64,000 nucleotides of DNA from Diphasiastrum complanatum (taxonomy: Eukaryota > Streptophyta > Lycopodiopsida > Lycopodiales > Lycopodiaceae): positions 66,052,536 through 66,116,535 of the forward strand of contig CM055094.1 of assembly GCA_029204225.1 (NCBI GenBank), given 5' to 3'. The notes beneath the pieces were generated by a model, which saw only the letters and a program-made list of their open reading frames with translations, searched no databases and was not told the origin of the DNA. The translations under genes and the position numbers were made by a program. The stretch's first letter is position 1, and each line of letters opens with the position of its first letter. Of the stretch, positions 22,205 to 37,200 are shown piece by piece.

Positions 22205-25200
22205 GTTATTTGAATCTGTTTTTCTTCTTGCACGAACATGACCCTGATGTAAACTTGATATAATTCAAACCCTGGTGCTTTTATTCTGGTTTTATGAATA
22301 GGGCACTCGTACAAGCTTGATATTGATCAAACCCCAATGCGTTCCCTCTTCTTTTGTGAATACGACACTGATTGAGCTTGATATTAATCAAATTCTAATA
22401 CGTTCCTCTTTTATGAATACGGACCTATATGAACTTGATATTGATCAAACGCTACTGCATTTCATCTTCTTTTATGAATACGGTACTATTATGAGCTTGA
22501 TATATATCAAAATCTAGTGCTTTTCCTCTTCTTTTTATGGCACTTAAGCTTGACAATTGATGGAATCTTAGTGATGTATCTCTTCTTTTATGAATATGGC
22601 ACTAATGTAAGCTTGATATTGATCAGATCCTAGAGCTTCTCCTCTTCTTTTACGAATTTGTAATTAGTTTGGTTCTAGAGATTTCTGAAGGTTTAAGATT
22701 AGAGCATGTAGAGAACAAGCCATGTGAATCATAAGCCAGTGAATGTGTGAACAGTAACCTCAATGTTAGAACATAATCTAGGTGTTGGATGGGTTACCAC
22801 ATGGAGAGGGCATATTATACACTGGTGATGGTGGGGGTCGGATGTATGAAGGAAAGTGGAAGCATGGGTTGCGCCATGGCCAGGTGTGCAGTTTTGTTTC
22901 TATGCGTTGGCATTTTCTGTATTTGAGCACTTGCAGATAGTAATGGATGGCCCATTGTGTAAGAAATGTGAAACCATGCCTTTTACATTATGACCTGCAG
23001 CAAGCACATTCCTCTAGGTAATATTCATGTCATCTGCAACAACTTTTTTCATTAATAATGCAGTAAGACATGGTAATATAATGCTGACGTTTTTGGTCAA
23101 GGAACAGTTACCTCATATGGTTTCAACATTTCAATGCATGCATTTGCTGGCTTTATATCTTTTTCGTGATGTAAGCTGTATGAACATGGGTTTGGCAGGG
23201 CAAATTGGTATATGCAGACAAAGCTGAAGCAATTTATGATGGGGGTTGGAGCTATGACAGAAAGCATGGGGAAGGCCATTTGGCACACGTTTCCGGTAGC
23301 ACCTATCGAGGAAGCTGGTTTGAAGGGAAGAGACAAGGGTTTGGCCGAATATCATTGCTTGCTTCTCCAAAACTTGACCAGTATGATCCTCAAGAACATA
23401 CACCTATTCCAAAATATGGAAGGTTGGATCAAGCACCTATTTATATATATGAAGGTGATTGGGCTGACAATCTACCACATGGCAGGTAGAATTTGGATCT
23501 GAGCTTATTGCAATGCTTGAAGTTCCTCAAGTCAAAAGAAACTGCCAAGCTAAGTTAGCGATCTATCATGTAAATGGTTAGGAAAAAACGTTAAACTTGT
23601 AAGTTAATGCTTGAATTGAATTGCATGCGTCAATGATTAAGTTTGGTGCTAAAACATTTGCGAGTTGCTTCTGGTCTGGTATGTTCACATGAAGGGGATA
23701 GACATAAACTCAAATTTAATGATAGAAAGGTGTTGGAGGCAATAGGGCAGATGTCATATAAGAATAGGGAAATAGAAATACATGAGAGCTTTACTTTCCA
23801 CACAGTGTGATTCTCGAAAAATTTACTAGTCTCCACATGAGCTAGACAAGTCTATGTGAGGTTGTTTTCCTCTCTTGGGCTATCTCTCATATCTTTTATG
23901 AAGGATTACACATGTAAGCACTTAGATTAACACACTATATGTCCATTGCACATCATCACGATAGTGGTAGATAGATAGGTAGAACTACCTAGGACAAAAG
24001 GATATTATGCAGTATGAACTTTAGAATATACGAGGTTCTAGACTCACTTTCCACAATCACCAAACTAAGACGTTTATTATTTTGTTGTTCTTTTGGTAGC
24101 TTGTGTCCCAAGTTGATGAAAAAACATGATTATTTCCTTATGGAGTGTCAACTCCATGAAATTATCTATGAGCTGATGAGTGTTTTCACTTGTGCATGGA
24201 TATGCTTCATATCTGCATGAAATATCGGATTTTTCGCTAAGTGAGGAAGGATAATATCGTTAAAAACAAGCTAAGACAACGTGGAACAAGAGAATTTGCA
24301 ACCACTTTATGAAGAAAAAAGAGAGTCAAAATACGTGCAGGTTCTACCCTGTATATGAAGAAGAGCAAAAGATATTGCCTATGTTCTCCTTTATATTGAT
24401 TACTTACTCTTTACAAATGGTAATGACGATTTGAATTGAAAAATCAAGTGTAATCTAACTCACGCTTCCAACTTGAAAGACCTTATTCCATTTGCATTGT
24501 TTCTTAAAATTGAGGTACGGAGGGAGCAGTCTTGCACTATTCTTAGTAGTAGATGAGATGAATGCCACACCATCCACAAATATAAACTGGATATAAGAAA
24601 GTCACTGAGTCCTCTGCATCTGATACCACTAGCCTGATGAATGGCATCTCTAGCCCATCAATATACAATCCAAAGAGTGTGGGGGAGAGGGAGCAACCTC
24701 GCTTCACCTCAATAGTACTCCTAACCAACTAGGAGAAGCTCTCGTCTATCTTGAAACAATCCCAGACCTGCTCATATAGTGCCATAACTGCTAGTATTGT
24801 CTTAGTGGAGAACCCAAGCTCACTCAACCTCTATATTAGCAGTTGTCTTGGGACTGAGTCAAATACCCTTCGATAGTCAACAAAATTACAATACACCTCT
24901 CGTGCCCAAATGTGGCCTCCTCCAAGGTTGCATCGAACCGCGGTTCAAACCGTTCGAACCGTTCGGAGCCGGTTCAAACCAAAATCTGGTTCGAACCGGA
25001 TTAAAAAAAAAAAAAACCCCAAAAAACCAAAAAAAACGTGTTTGAATTTGTTTTTCCGGTTCGAATCGTTTTCCGATTCAAACCTGGCCTGACGGTTCGA
25101 ACCGGAAAGAACCGAAAAGGATCGGTCGATTCGAATCGAGGTGTAACCTTGGATATCTTGTGGCAAGATGGAGATGGAGGCTCATTCATCTCCTCAATAG

Positions 25201-28200
25201 TAGCCCTAAGTGTGAATACGTGGTCAATGGTAGAATGTCGAGCTTTGAAACCAGCTTGACTGAATGCGTGTAATCCCGAATCTTTGCCTCACTGCTTATT
25301 GCTATCTGGAGGATGGTGCCATAGAACTTTGCCGCAATATGGCCTATCATAATGGTTCGGAAATTCTCAAGTTTCGTAGGCCATTAAAGATGGCTAACTC
25401 ATGTGCCTCTCCCAACTAAAGAAATATATAGTGGTTGGGCCATTGGCATCGGTAGATCTCCTGCTAATACCCATTAAGACAAAAAAGTACATGTCAAGTG
25501 TGTGGTAACCATGGGAGCGTATAAAACATCTCCAATATGTAATAAAGAAAAACATCTAGTACAAACTAAAATAGAAACGTATGCGGTGTGTGTGCATACT
25601 GATCATATGTATCTATGTCAAGATGACAAGATTGCGAAGCCTGTGCTGCTGCTGCTACTGTACTGATACTATAAAAAGATGTAATGCGAGCCACAACATG
25701 AGAAAGTGCTGGAGCCTGCTGACGTCGTCTGTGGGCCTGAGCGTGTGTAGCAGTGGCACGCCTCTGTGTATGATGTCTGGTCATCCCGGTGGTAACGTGA
25801 TGGTGGGAAGTACACTGTCTCCGGTCTCTATGAGCATGTGAGCGGCTATCATCCTCGTCGTCGTCGTAATCCTCCTCCGGCACTAGATCACGTGATCTCC
25901 GCCTAGTAAAGAATGAAGTGATCAATGGCTGTGAGGTACAATGCTGTGGTGTCCTGTATAAACCTCTCTGTAGTATGAACATCTCACGTATCATCAAAGC
26001 GACACATCGTGGGTCCTCATAGGCCATGAGAGAGCGTAGAGTGGTAGGCATGTCTCGAAACAGGCAGTGATACCGCCCTCTGATCTCATAGTATACAGGG
26101 CATCGGAAGATAAAGTGCTCCTCGGACTCCACCTCACCTAGAGAGCATAACTGGCAAATCTGCTCCTCTCTAGGAATGCCATGAAATCTCCCAGGGCTCA
26201 ATCAATAGCTAGTTGATGAGAAGACACCCTAAGCTGTCCCAGTGTGAATCTGAGGCAATGTGATAGTCCCGAATCCAAGTAGCGTGGCATAACCGGTGCC
26301 CCTGATGTATCCAGCTCCAAGAAATGGGTCTGGTAGAAAGCTGTCTACTAGGTCATCCATTTTGGATATTTGTTTTCTTGTCCGTTTATTTGTGTTTGGG
26401 TTAGCTGCCCCTTGCTAGTTGAGTTAGGCACCCATGTGGCCAACATGTCCTACCCTAGGTTGTTGTCCCCCCCCCCCCCCCCCTCTCGTCTTTTCTCCTC
26501 CTCTCTCCTATTGGCTTTTCTCTCTACTTTAGCGTCTACTCCCTCTCAATCAGTGGGGGATGTTATCTTCCTACCTTAGAGCTATCTATACTCTCTACTT
26601 GGGTAGATCTCTTGTTAATTATTATAGACATATTGGTCATTGTATGATTACTACAAAAGATATAATTGCATGCTAGTTGGAAAATGTAATCATAGTGGGA
26701 TCAAGTCTAAGCTTTGTAAGAGATTTGCTTTTTGATTAAGTTTATGTTGATCCATGCAAAGAATCTTGGCAAAGACATTGTATACAATAAGGTGACCAAT
26801 TCAGATCACTAATTGCTTGTGATTCAATAAAGATTCCATTACAAAAGAGTGGGTTCATATTGGCCCCTTTATGTGTTCTAAATGTGAGGTTGTGTTGCAT
26901 GCGTGGTTTGTAATCATTGTCCTTGGTGATACATTGTAGTACTCTATTGCTTGTGATTGTGGGTTCCTACCTTAAGTTTTAGGGACTCTTTGTCGAGCCT
27001 CATGATGGAGGATAGGTATAGGCCACATGTAATGGGTGAGGATATCTATATGGACCATGAGTCAGCACTTGTGATTATTCATCATTTGGGCCATTTAATT
27101 TGGGAACTTGAATCCTTCATTCATATTTGGAACTTACTTGTAACATAATACATTATTGGTTGTTTGGTTATCATTAGGCCATTATTAGTAGGCAGCGCCC
27201 CCCTAACTTGTAGGCATTCAAACAATATAAGCAGGCCTTAAGGCTACGTTATCAGTGGCTGTTTGATGGAACACTCAATAATAGTTTAGCAAGCATAGAT
27301 TTCTTTGTCTAGCATTTGGTGGATAAGTATATTGATTGTGGATAAAGCGTACATTTTATTAAATCATTGTTCTCCATTTTGTATTTTCCTTTTTATTTGT
27401 GTTTTGTTATGATGTTTCACCTATTTTGATATGCTATATGTTTAGGCTGAAGTTGCTACTTGTACTACAAGCCTTGTTTAGGGAGATCGAAATCAAATGA
27501 ATATGTATCTCAACATGACATGCTTTACACCAATCAAATGTATTTATTTTTGAGCTTTAAGAACTTGGAAGACATGTTTTATAACCAAGAAATGTGTCAA
27601 GGCTTGAAACTTTGGATAAAAGTGCAATGACTCAACTGTGTAATCTGCAGAGGCAGAAGTAGTTGGACTTTTAATGATTCGACTGAAGACAAAAGCATTT
27701 TGCTCAACTCATACTTGGGAGAGTTTGATAGAGGTGTGCGCCATGGTCATGGAACATTCTTTTATGCATCTGGTGCCATTTTCAAGGCAAGTAGATACTA
27801 TTCTTATAATAATTTGGATTGAACCTTGCTCACATAGAAGCATGTACAACAATCACCATGCAAATATTTTTGTGGTGTTTATTGCTTATGAAGGAATTGT
27901 GCACATTTATTTTTTATGCTAAGCAACTTTATCTTCACATTTATGCTCCTTGGTCCTTACATATTATTGACATCTTAACGTGCATGAGATTGTGATTTAA
28001 TTTCTCTGGCAAGCATTCATAGTAATATCTAAGCTAGAAAACATGAGAAATTGCTTAGTCATTAACTTGACCATCAACACAAGGGCTTCATGTATCCATT
28101 TCCCCTTGAAGCCTCTCATTTGGTTACTTGTTTAGCACATGGTTTTTCATTTTCATGCCCATTGTTCTTCAATCTATGTCATTTCCTTGGAATCTCTTTG

Positions 28201-31200
28201 GCAATCTTGTTGCCTTTTGGAGATGCTTTCATCAATTATCTTGCCACATTCTTATTGTTTCTGGTGTTGACTGTAATTGAAAATTTGGTCGCTTTGACTT
28301 GTGGAGCCCAATCTCTTAGAGAGGTTGATGCCCTTTTTTTCCCTTGGATTCAAGGCCCGTATACTTGGAGAACTTTTGGAGACAATTTTATGAAAATTTT
28401 GAGGCCATTCCCTCTGTAGCCATTTCTTTGAAAGTTCAATCCCTCAGAAAGATGGATACCCTATTTGTGGTTCCTTCAAAGTCTAAGTGTGCTTTTGCTC
28501 CTCGCAAAACAAAAAAGCAAAAAATTCACGTTTTGTTTGAAATTTGGGAGCCTTTCTCATGTTCGATATATGTACAAAACAACATTTGGAGCAAATTCGT
28601 CTCATATGCTATACTCATCTTGTGGAGGAGGGCATATCTGTTCGAGGAGCAAAATAATTGTTCAGTTTGTTGAAGAAGATCAGTGGTGGTTGAAAAGTGT
28701 GGTGTATTTGTCAGTCTTTCGGGATTGATGTGCATATACATCTGCTACATAAAGGGGGTCTTGAAATCTAGAGATCACCATATGCTATAAGTAGACCATC
28801 CTTGTTTGTTGATAATATGTACTAAGCTCCTCACCATAGATTGCACATAAACATGGAGGGGCATTTTCCTCATTTTGGATATTATAGTAATTGCTATTTG
28901 AGAATTAAAATTGCCCAAGAGTAGTTTGCATCCCATTATGTTAAGTGATGGCTTTAAAAAAATCTCTATACAAACATGCTAGAACACCTAATAATCTGTC
29001 ACCCATTGACCTCATGTCCTCACATTATAAAACTTCCCTATAAAGCTTGAGTTTGTCAATAACCTCTCTCCCTCTCGCCTCTCATATGTCTCCATGAAAA
29101 GCAAAAGATTTTTGTCCCTTGTGATGTCTAGTAGATCCTTTTAGAAATTAATGTGTATTTGTTCCCCTAATGTTTGATTGGCCATGCCTGCATGCTATTA
29201 TAGGGGCCAAATCTATTTTTAGTGATTCCTAAAGTCAATTTAGTTGTTCATGCATGTAGGTGGGTGCACTAGTTTTAGGATAGAACTTGGTTTTATTACT
29301 TAGTAACTCATTATGGGTCTTTACTTAAAATAGGTAGCAATAAGAGCAATCAGCTTTTTGTCTTCAGCTTTTGCTTTTTGCTTTTGGCTTTTCACAAGCG
29401 ATATAGAAAGTATTTAAGTAGGCTGGTGCCCCACCATAGATTCATTCCATTGTATAGAGCTTTGCTGGTTCCTCTATAATCAGAGTCCTCTTAATATCTT
29501 ATGCTGGTCTTTGCCCGATAGCCGTCCTATCTTCAGACAACCATATCGGTTTAGTCAGAAGGAAGAGGAGGAAGTGGCTAGGCAGATTGAGGAGTATCTC
29601 AGGATGGGACACATAAGACTAAGTAAATCTCCATGGGGAGCACCTGTCCTTCTTAAGAGTAAGAAAGATGGGAGTTTCCGGCTATGTGTAGATTACAAGG
29701 GTCTGAACAAACTAACAGGTAAAAATAAATACCCGTTGCCCAGGATGGACGATCTCATAGATCGATTCAATGGAGCTAAATACTTCACGAAAATTGATCT
29801 ACGTACGGGATACCATCAGATTAGGATACATCCGAAAGATGTATCTAAGACCGGTTTTAGGACCAGGTTTGGTCACTACGAGTTTCTTGTATTGCCCTTT
29901 GGTTTGACAAATGCTCCAACTACTGTCCAACAAATGATGAACGATTTGTTTCGTCCATATTTGGGGAAGTTCGTAGTAGTGTTTCTGGACGATATCTATA
30001 GCAGAACACTCAAAGAGCATGCTAAGCATCTCCGTACTGTCTTACGTATCTTAAGACAAGAGAAGCTTTATGCGAAAGAATCAAAGTGCGAATTCTTCAA
30101 GAAGGAACTTCTTTACCTAGGTCATAAGATCACCTCCTTTGGGATCAAGATTGACGAGGAAAAGGTGAAGACGGTAGTGGAATGGCCAATTCCTAAAACG
30201 GTGTGTGAACTTAAGTCATTCTTAGGTTTCACTGTGTTTTTCCGTAGATTTGCTAAGGAGTACTCGAAGATTGTTGCACCTCTCAACAATTTGTTAAAAG
30301 GAGTGAAAAGTCGCAAAGGTAGGCCAAGTCTTCCTATTAGATGGCATGAGAAATTAGATGAGAGTTTTCGCAAACTCAAACTTCTAATCGCCTCAGCTCC
30401 AGTTTTGAGGATAGCGGATCCAGATTTGCCGTTCGTCATTAACACTGACGCGAGTGATACGGCTATTGGAGCTGTTCTCTTACAGGAAACTTTCAAATCA
30501 CTAAGATTTGGCTTTTTGCCAAACAATACTTCATAAGGTGTAAGTCCTTTAATGGCACTATTAGTCATTCTATTACATAGAAAGTTTGCACATAAAATAG
30601 CTTCTCCCCAAAATGAAATAGGAAGGGATGCATCTAATCTCAAAGCTTTAGCACACTCACATAGTGTCCTATTCTTTCTCTCAGCTACTCCATTTTGTTG
30701 TGGAGTATATGTGCAAGTAAACTCTGTCTTAATGCCATTAGTTTCACAAAACTCTTTCATCCTATTGGAGATGCACTCCCCTCCATTATCACTTCTTAAT
30801 ACCTTCAAGCTAGTATTAAGTTGTTTTTCCACAAGAGTTTTGAACTTTACAAAGGACTTAAAAACTTCACTTTTCTTAGACAAGAGATAAACCCAAGAGT
30901 ATCTTGATCTATCATCAATAAAAGTGACATACATAAGAGCTCCACCATTTGATTCATGTGAAAATGAATGAACATTCGAGTGTATAAGGTCAAGAGGAGA
31001 GTTAGATCTTGTCAAAGATCTCTTGAAAGGTAGCTTATGAGATTTAGAAATCCACAAGCTTCACAAAGCTTTCCACACTTGGATATGGTTTTGGGAAGTC
31101 CACTTGCTAGCTCCTTTGTCACCATGGTCTCCATAGCTTTGTAGTTAGGATGGCCTAACCTTTTGTGCCATAATTCCACTTGAGTGAGCTCCTCCCTTGC

Positions 31201-34200
31201 CATGTTCACACTTCCAACCGTCACATTAGCATCCAATTTGAATAACCTCTAGCAATACATTTTTCATCTTTCAAGATAGAACATGCTCCATGCTTGAAAT
31301 GTACATCTAATCCACTATCCATAAGTTGTCCTACACTCAACAAGTTCTTTGTAGTTGAAGGTACATAAAGAACATTGTCTAGATCTACTTTTTTAGATGA
31401 TCCTAGACATAAATGAATGGATCCAACACCTATAATCTCACATTCTTGATCACTGGCAGTGAAGATAAATCTCTTTGAACTATTGTAAGAAAGTAGATTG
31501 AAAAAGTAGTCTTTTTGGTGAATCATGTGAGAGCTTGCCCCACTATCAATCCACCAAGTGTCTCGATTAGATGTTTGTGGTGAGGATACCATCAAAGATA
31601 GATTGTCTTCTTCCTCCTCCTCCTCAAGCACAAGATTGCCTTGATTGTCCTTCTCTTGGGCATTCTTCTTCTTGTAGCACTCGGATGCAAAATGGGAACG
31701 ATTCCTGGGAACAGGAAGAAAGCTTAAGGAGTAACTTTCCCAGTTTTAAGTTCTGAGGACAGAACTTGAATAAGGGGGGAAGAATGTCATGCCCATGACT
31801 AGTCTCGGGTAGCGTGTCCACGCTAGGGACCGGTAGACCAACAACCCGTAAGTTAATTGTGACTATAAGGGAATTGGGGCCCTTATGTGTATATGGTCAT
31901 AATTAATGGTTGTAGGCCTAAACACATGGTGGTGGAGTTGGTATGGGTCTATCAGTGAGTCATTAGGGAACTGGATGACGTGGTTCAGATAGGCTGTAGA
32001 GGTGTCCAGTGAGGTGTCACAGTGCACTACTAGTGGTGCATGGGCCTTGGAGGGTATAAGTATACCTGCTGAGCTCTCACTAGTGTATGCTTGATTTGTG
32101 ATGAGTAGCTACATGCTACTGGTGTGACTCCTCTTTCCATGACTCTGATTGATCCATAGCTTGGGGGCTAGATCCGTACGATCTAGGTTTGGTTGGGTTG
32201 GTTTAACCTCCACCAGTTCCCATGTGTTGTTGCTTTGTATGGTATGCTTAGATTAGAATCCTGTTGTGAGGACTTTATAATTTGATTCTACCAGAACCTC
32301 TACTAATGATACAAGATGTACCCATTAGAGATGCAATGGATTGGTATCTCGATTCTGATGCTTCTTAGCACATGACTTCATGTAAGTCCTTATTCGAAAA
32401 CCTCACACCAGCAGATTCGAAGTATGTCTACTTCGGTGACTCAAGTGCACTGCAGATTGAAGGCAAAGGATCTATTCTCCTTTATCTTCCAAATGGTAAA
32501 ATGACCTTGCTCAAGGATGTACTTAGTCGAGATGTCGTCTTCCTCGAAGATAAATTCTGCGACTTCAAGCAGAAGCAACCAATGCAAGAGTTTGTTCCAA
32601 CGACTTCTATCACCATCGACAGGCCTCAACCTACGACTGTTCCGACGAACATCAAAGATATCTCTGTCGCACAGCAAGGACAATCATCATCTCAGCAACC
32701 GACTATTGTTCGAAGATCTGCTCGACATCGACAGGAACTTGATCATTTCATCCCTCAGGCATTCATCAACAATGATGAACCCACTTCAGTAACAGAAGCA
32801 TTGTCAAGTTCGAATGCAGACAACTGGCGTTCTGCCATGCATGCTGAGTACAATTCATTGATGAAGAACAAGACCTGGCAACTGATCGAAAATCCCGCAG
32901 ATGCAAAGATCATCGACACCAAGTGGATCTTCAAGTTTAAGCTCAATCCAGATGGTTCAACCGCCATATAAAAAGCTCGTCTAGTCGTCAAAGGTTACGA
33001 ACAAACCTATGGGATTGACTACACTGAGACATACAGTCGGATGCATTGCATGGCACAAAGTTGTTCAGCAACATCGATCTTAAGGGTGGCTATCATCATA
33101 TCAATATTAGGGGGCATGATGTGCCAAAGATGGTGTTTCATATGCGCTTTGGTCATTGAGTTTTTGGTCATGCCTTTGGACTAACTAACGCTCCAGCGAC
33201 ATTGATGATGCTCATCAATGACATATACCAATGACTTGCTAGTCTATAGTAAGTCAATCCCACACCACAAAGAGCATCTAGGAACGGTCTTTAGGGCATT
33301 ACAAAATAGTGTTTTGTTTGCCAATGATAAGAAAACTGAGCTGTAAATGAGTGTCTACAAAATGATATGCAATTTGAGAATCCTATCCACCTTGGGAGGA
33401 CACAAAGACATCACTAAGACCCTGTAATAGAAATAAAAGCTAACATCACCCAATTTCATTACAATAAGAATAGCATATGGTTCTGCACTACAATCTCAGC
33501 TTTGAAGGTAGGTTTTCATAAAAGTATGTTGTAGATTTGAGGTACTCTTTCTAAAAAGATCACTAAGATATTAAAAAAATATTCACAAGATGTAATAGTA
33601 AGCTTCAATTTATTCTTAAACTCGATGAGGCCAAGATAGTAGAAGACCACAAAATAGAAAGAGTGCCCCTAGACTTGATGAATTGTGCATTACAATTCAG
33701 CAATGTGATGTGCTTTTCTCCTCCTTCTCTGATACTCTCTCAACTCCTTGTCTATAGTAGGAGGTATCTCAACACCTACTATGACGATCTCCCAATATTC
33801 TTGATTTACAGAATATTTTGCATCTTGAACTTCCATATGCTCTAGTTTGTACCATCTAGCTTGCTAGATTCCGGCAACACAGCATCGTTCAACCCTGCCA
33901 TTGTATTGACCTATAACAAGTCTAAGCAACCTGATTTTCCAGCAATCAGTATCTTTGCCAAATTTCAGCTATCTGTCTTACAAGTCAGTAACCAAGTTCG
34001 GCTCAAATCCAGGTTTTATTCCAGCGAACCAGTCTGTATGCAGCGATCTATCAGTAGGCAATCTGTTTGGCAATAGGCAGTTACTTGAAGTCAGCAACCA
34101 AATCTGTCAGCAATCCAGCAGTAATTTGTAAGCGAACTGAAAGTCTGTCAGGCAGCAATCAACAGGTTGTACTTCAGTGATCCAGATTCAGGTCTCAGCA

Positions 34201-37200
34201 GTGAACAGATCAGCAAACAACCCTGTAGGCAATGATCCAACAGGTAGCCAGCGATCTATAGCAGCAGTTCAGCTCAGCGATCTCTTTCCAACAGTAGTAG
34301 ACAGATCTGATTCCTACTCAGCAATCAAGTCTCCAAATCTGATCCAGCTTTCCAACAATAATAGACAGATCTCATTCCTACTCAGTGATCAAGTCTCCAA
34401 ATCTGATCCAGCGATCTGTTTCCAACAGCAGTAGACAGACCGAATTCCTACTCAGCAATCAAGTCTCCAGATCTGATCTAGCAAACAGGTCTGATTAGGT
34501 ATTCAGACCAGCATGCAGTGCTCTACAGTTTGTGGTCTATTTACAAGCTATCCAGCCAGCAGTATAACCAATATATCTTCTCCTAGAAGATTCCTGTTGT
34601 TCTCCTAACAACATCGACTTTACATGTAGCTTCAGCTCCTCCAATAATCTTCTTGCAACCCTGCAACAATCTCTCTCTCACACAAGCCTGCTCTGATACC
34701 ATGTCAGAATTTGATCCACAAATTCTAGATAGGAGTTAAGTAATCATATTAGCACTCACACACACCAAAACTCTTGCTTTAAATCTTGCAAAAGCTGTTG
34801 TTCCTGATGCGAATTTTCGGTGTTAAAGCATGAAAACACATTCACATCCCCAACATCACAATGCATACGAGATTTCAAAAGCAAGTGAAAGAGTTCATAC
34901 TCAGAATCATGAAGTTTCTCAATTAATTCAGCCGAGGAAATCATCGGCGATGGAAGTACATCGGTCTCTCCAAAAATAGAGACAATCCGATCAAACTTAT
35001 CTTTAAATACCATAGAATGATTTTTAAAATCTATCTCTAAAGAGTCTGATTTGCCAAAAAACCATTCATAGCCCAAAATCACATCAGTCCGGTCCAGATT
35101 CATGACATGGAAATCCAACGGCTCAACATAGTCTTGCATCCGAAGCTCTAAGTTCGAGACTTTGACATCCCAAATCTCAGTGTCCGACCCTGAGGCAAGA
35201 CGGACCACGTAACGGTGATCACTAGCCATGGTGGGCACTCGGAGCTTCTGCACAAGTCGAGCATTCAAAAAATTGTGTGAATACTACCTGAATCAAATAG
35301 CACATTCACGTCTTTCCCTAAAATATTGCCTCTCACACGAAACAATTCATTAGGCTTGAAAGAGATTGCACTAAAGTTACAAGTACAGTCACAATTATTT
35401 AACAAATTGACTTCCAATTTACCTGCCGGTAAATCCACAGTCGTGAAACTTGACGACTTTGCTTTCCGTTCGGGGCACTGTTTAGCACGGTGCCCAGGTT
35501 TATTGCAGAGGAAACGCAGATTTTGTTTAAGCACCACCAACCGTGCTTTGTCTTTTACCACCAATTTCTTCTTATTTTTCTTTTACTTTGACTGTTGGTA
35601 AGCTTCTGCTTCCAGCTCATCAAAAAACTGCTTTTTACGCTTGTTAGATTTTTCTTGCTTGGTTTTCGGGGCCGTTTGGCCGTGCACGCTTTTCCGTGAT
35701 GCAACAACTGTACTATCATAGGCTTTCGCCACACAGATAGCATCCTCTAGTGAGTTGAGGATATTTCGTTTGCATGCATTTTGATAGTCAGCTGGCAGTC
35801 CGACAATAAATTGCCACTGTGCTAACTTACGATCAAAAAGCGGCACCTTAGCCAAAGAGTCCAAGAACTCTTGGACATAACCGTCCAGTTCTCGGCTGCC
35901 CATGCCCATTTTGCAGTTGATAAATCGAATATACAGCTCGGAATCGTCTATCGTGACAAAAGCTTTCCGAAATTCCATCAGGAATCCAGCCAAAGTCACC
36001 AGTTTCGTGGAAAGTTCCCTCCACCAAGAAGAGGCTTTACCTTCCAGAAACAATAGAACCGATAATATTCGTTTATCTTCTGGGACGTTGTGCAAGCTAA
36101 AATAGCTTGTCCAACGGTTTATCCAGTCTTCAACAACTTCCGGGCGTTTAAACTTTTTATCGCCGGAAAATATTTCCGGTTGGTAGCCCAAGTTGTTAGA
36201 GTTAATTGCTTGCAGTTGATTAAATAGATTTTGCATTTGTTTATCCCGTTGTTTATTGCTTTGATGAAGTTCTAAAACTGCCTTGCCTAGGGTTTGCAAC
36301 AGTTTTTCTGAGTCTAGGGTGTCATCACTGCCGGGTGAGGCCGGCTGAATTTCCGTATTTCCCCCTAGTGATGCCGGGTGAATCTCGGTAGCACCCCCCT
36401 CCAAAATTCCATCAGTATCCATTTGTTTGCCAACTGAAAATCAAAAAAATTTTTGTTCAGTTAATGTATTCATTACGGGTATAGTATTTGCTAAACTAAG
36501 CAGTGTCTACATTTTAGACCACACGTGCTCTATTTACCAATTATACCAATAAATCACCAAATGGATACTTAAGCAATATAAACCGGAATTAATCGTCAAT
36601 GCATCAAAAATCTTTTAACAACTGTTAACTCAAATAATCAACTGCAAAAATACATATAGTTCATTAGAATTGAAAAAACACCTTTTGCCAAGAAATTTAC
36701 AATCTAACAAAAAAACTCAAAAAAGGAAAAAATTAGCCTACCCCCCCCCTTTCAACCAATTTTGCCCACACTTGCATGGCCCACTTAAGTTTTAACTTAA
36801 GTGCCAATGCCACGCTACCCCCTCCGCTCCCGCTCTTTCCTTTCCCAACACGACGGGCCCTCCCTTCGGGCACCACATCGTGCCCTTCTCGAGCTTCTAC
36901 ACCTGTTCTAGAGGATCAGCCCGCGAGCGAGAAAGAGAGAGAGAGAGCACACGGCCGTGAGGAGAGTCGCCCTCCATCACCACCTCTAACAACAAAACCA
37001 TTTGCAGATTTGAAGGCAGGAAGAGGGCGGATTACCAGCGGCTTCAGGATTCACATTTCTGAGTTTCCATTAATTTTTTGAAGGTTTTATGCTGCAGGAA
37101 GCAATGAGTCCAAAACATCTGCTATTTTTTACAGATTAACACTGCTCAAGCAGCGTTTTACAGATGTTATAGCTTTCATTTCCTAGTTTCAAGCATAAGC

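Larger units (their letters stand above)
23486..27650 (+). other. intron 3 (4.2 kb)
   Basis: Canonical GT-AG. Contains two minus-strand LINE fragments, a palindrome-rich MITE and a 17-base poly-C run. Nothing recognised in 23500-24470 or 26500-27600. Confidence 0.75.

Noticed and set aside
21839-23485. Reading the MORN gene as a SET7/9-like or PIP5K protein
   Set aside because: No SET or lipid-kinase domain follows; the post-MORN exons fit RSPH10B instead.
24940-25130. GGTTCGAATC motifs as a tRNA T-arm or tRNA gene
   Set aside because: No A box, acceptor stem or anticodon arm; the motif recurs as palindromes within a MITE.
28090-28730. Overlapping open frames around 28.1-28.7 kb as a possible gene
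   Set aside because: Within intron 4, no motif, no splice-like borders, composition unlike the exons.
36776-37081. 101-codon Pro/Ser/Arg-rich open frame on the + strand
   Set aside because: Low complexity, antisense in the gypsy leader, no domain.
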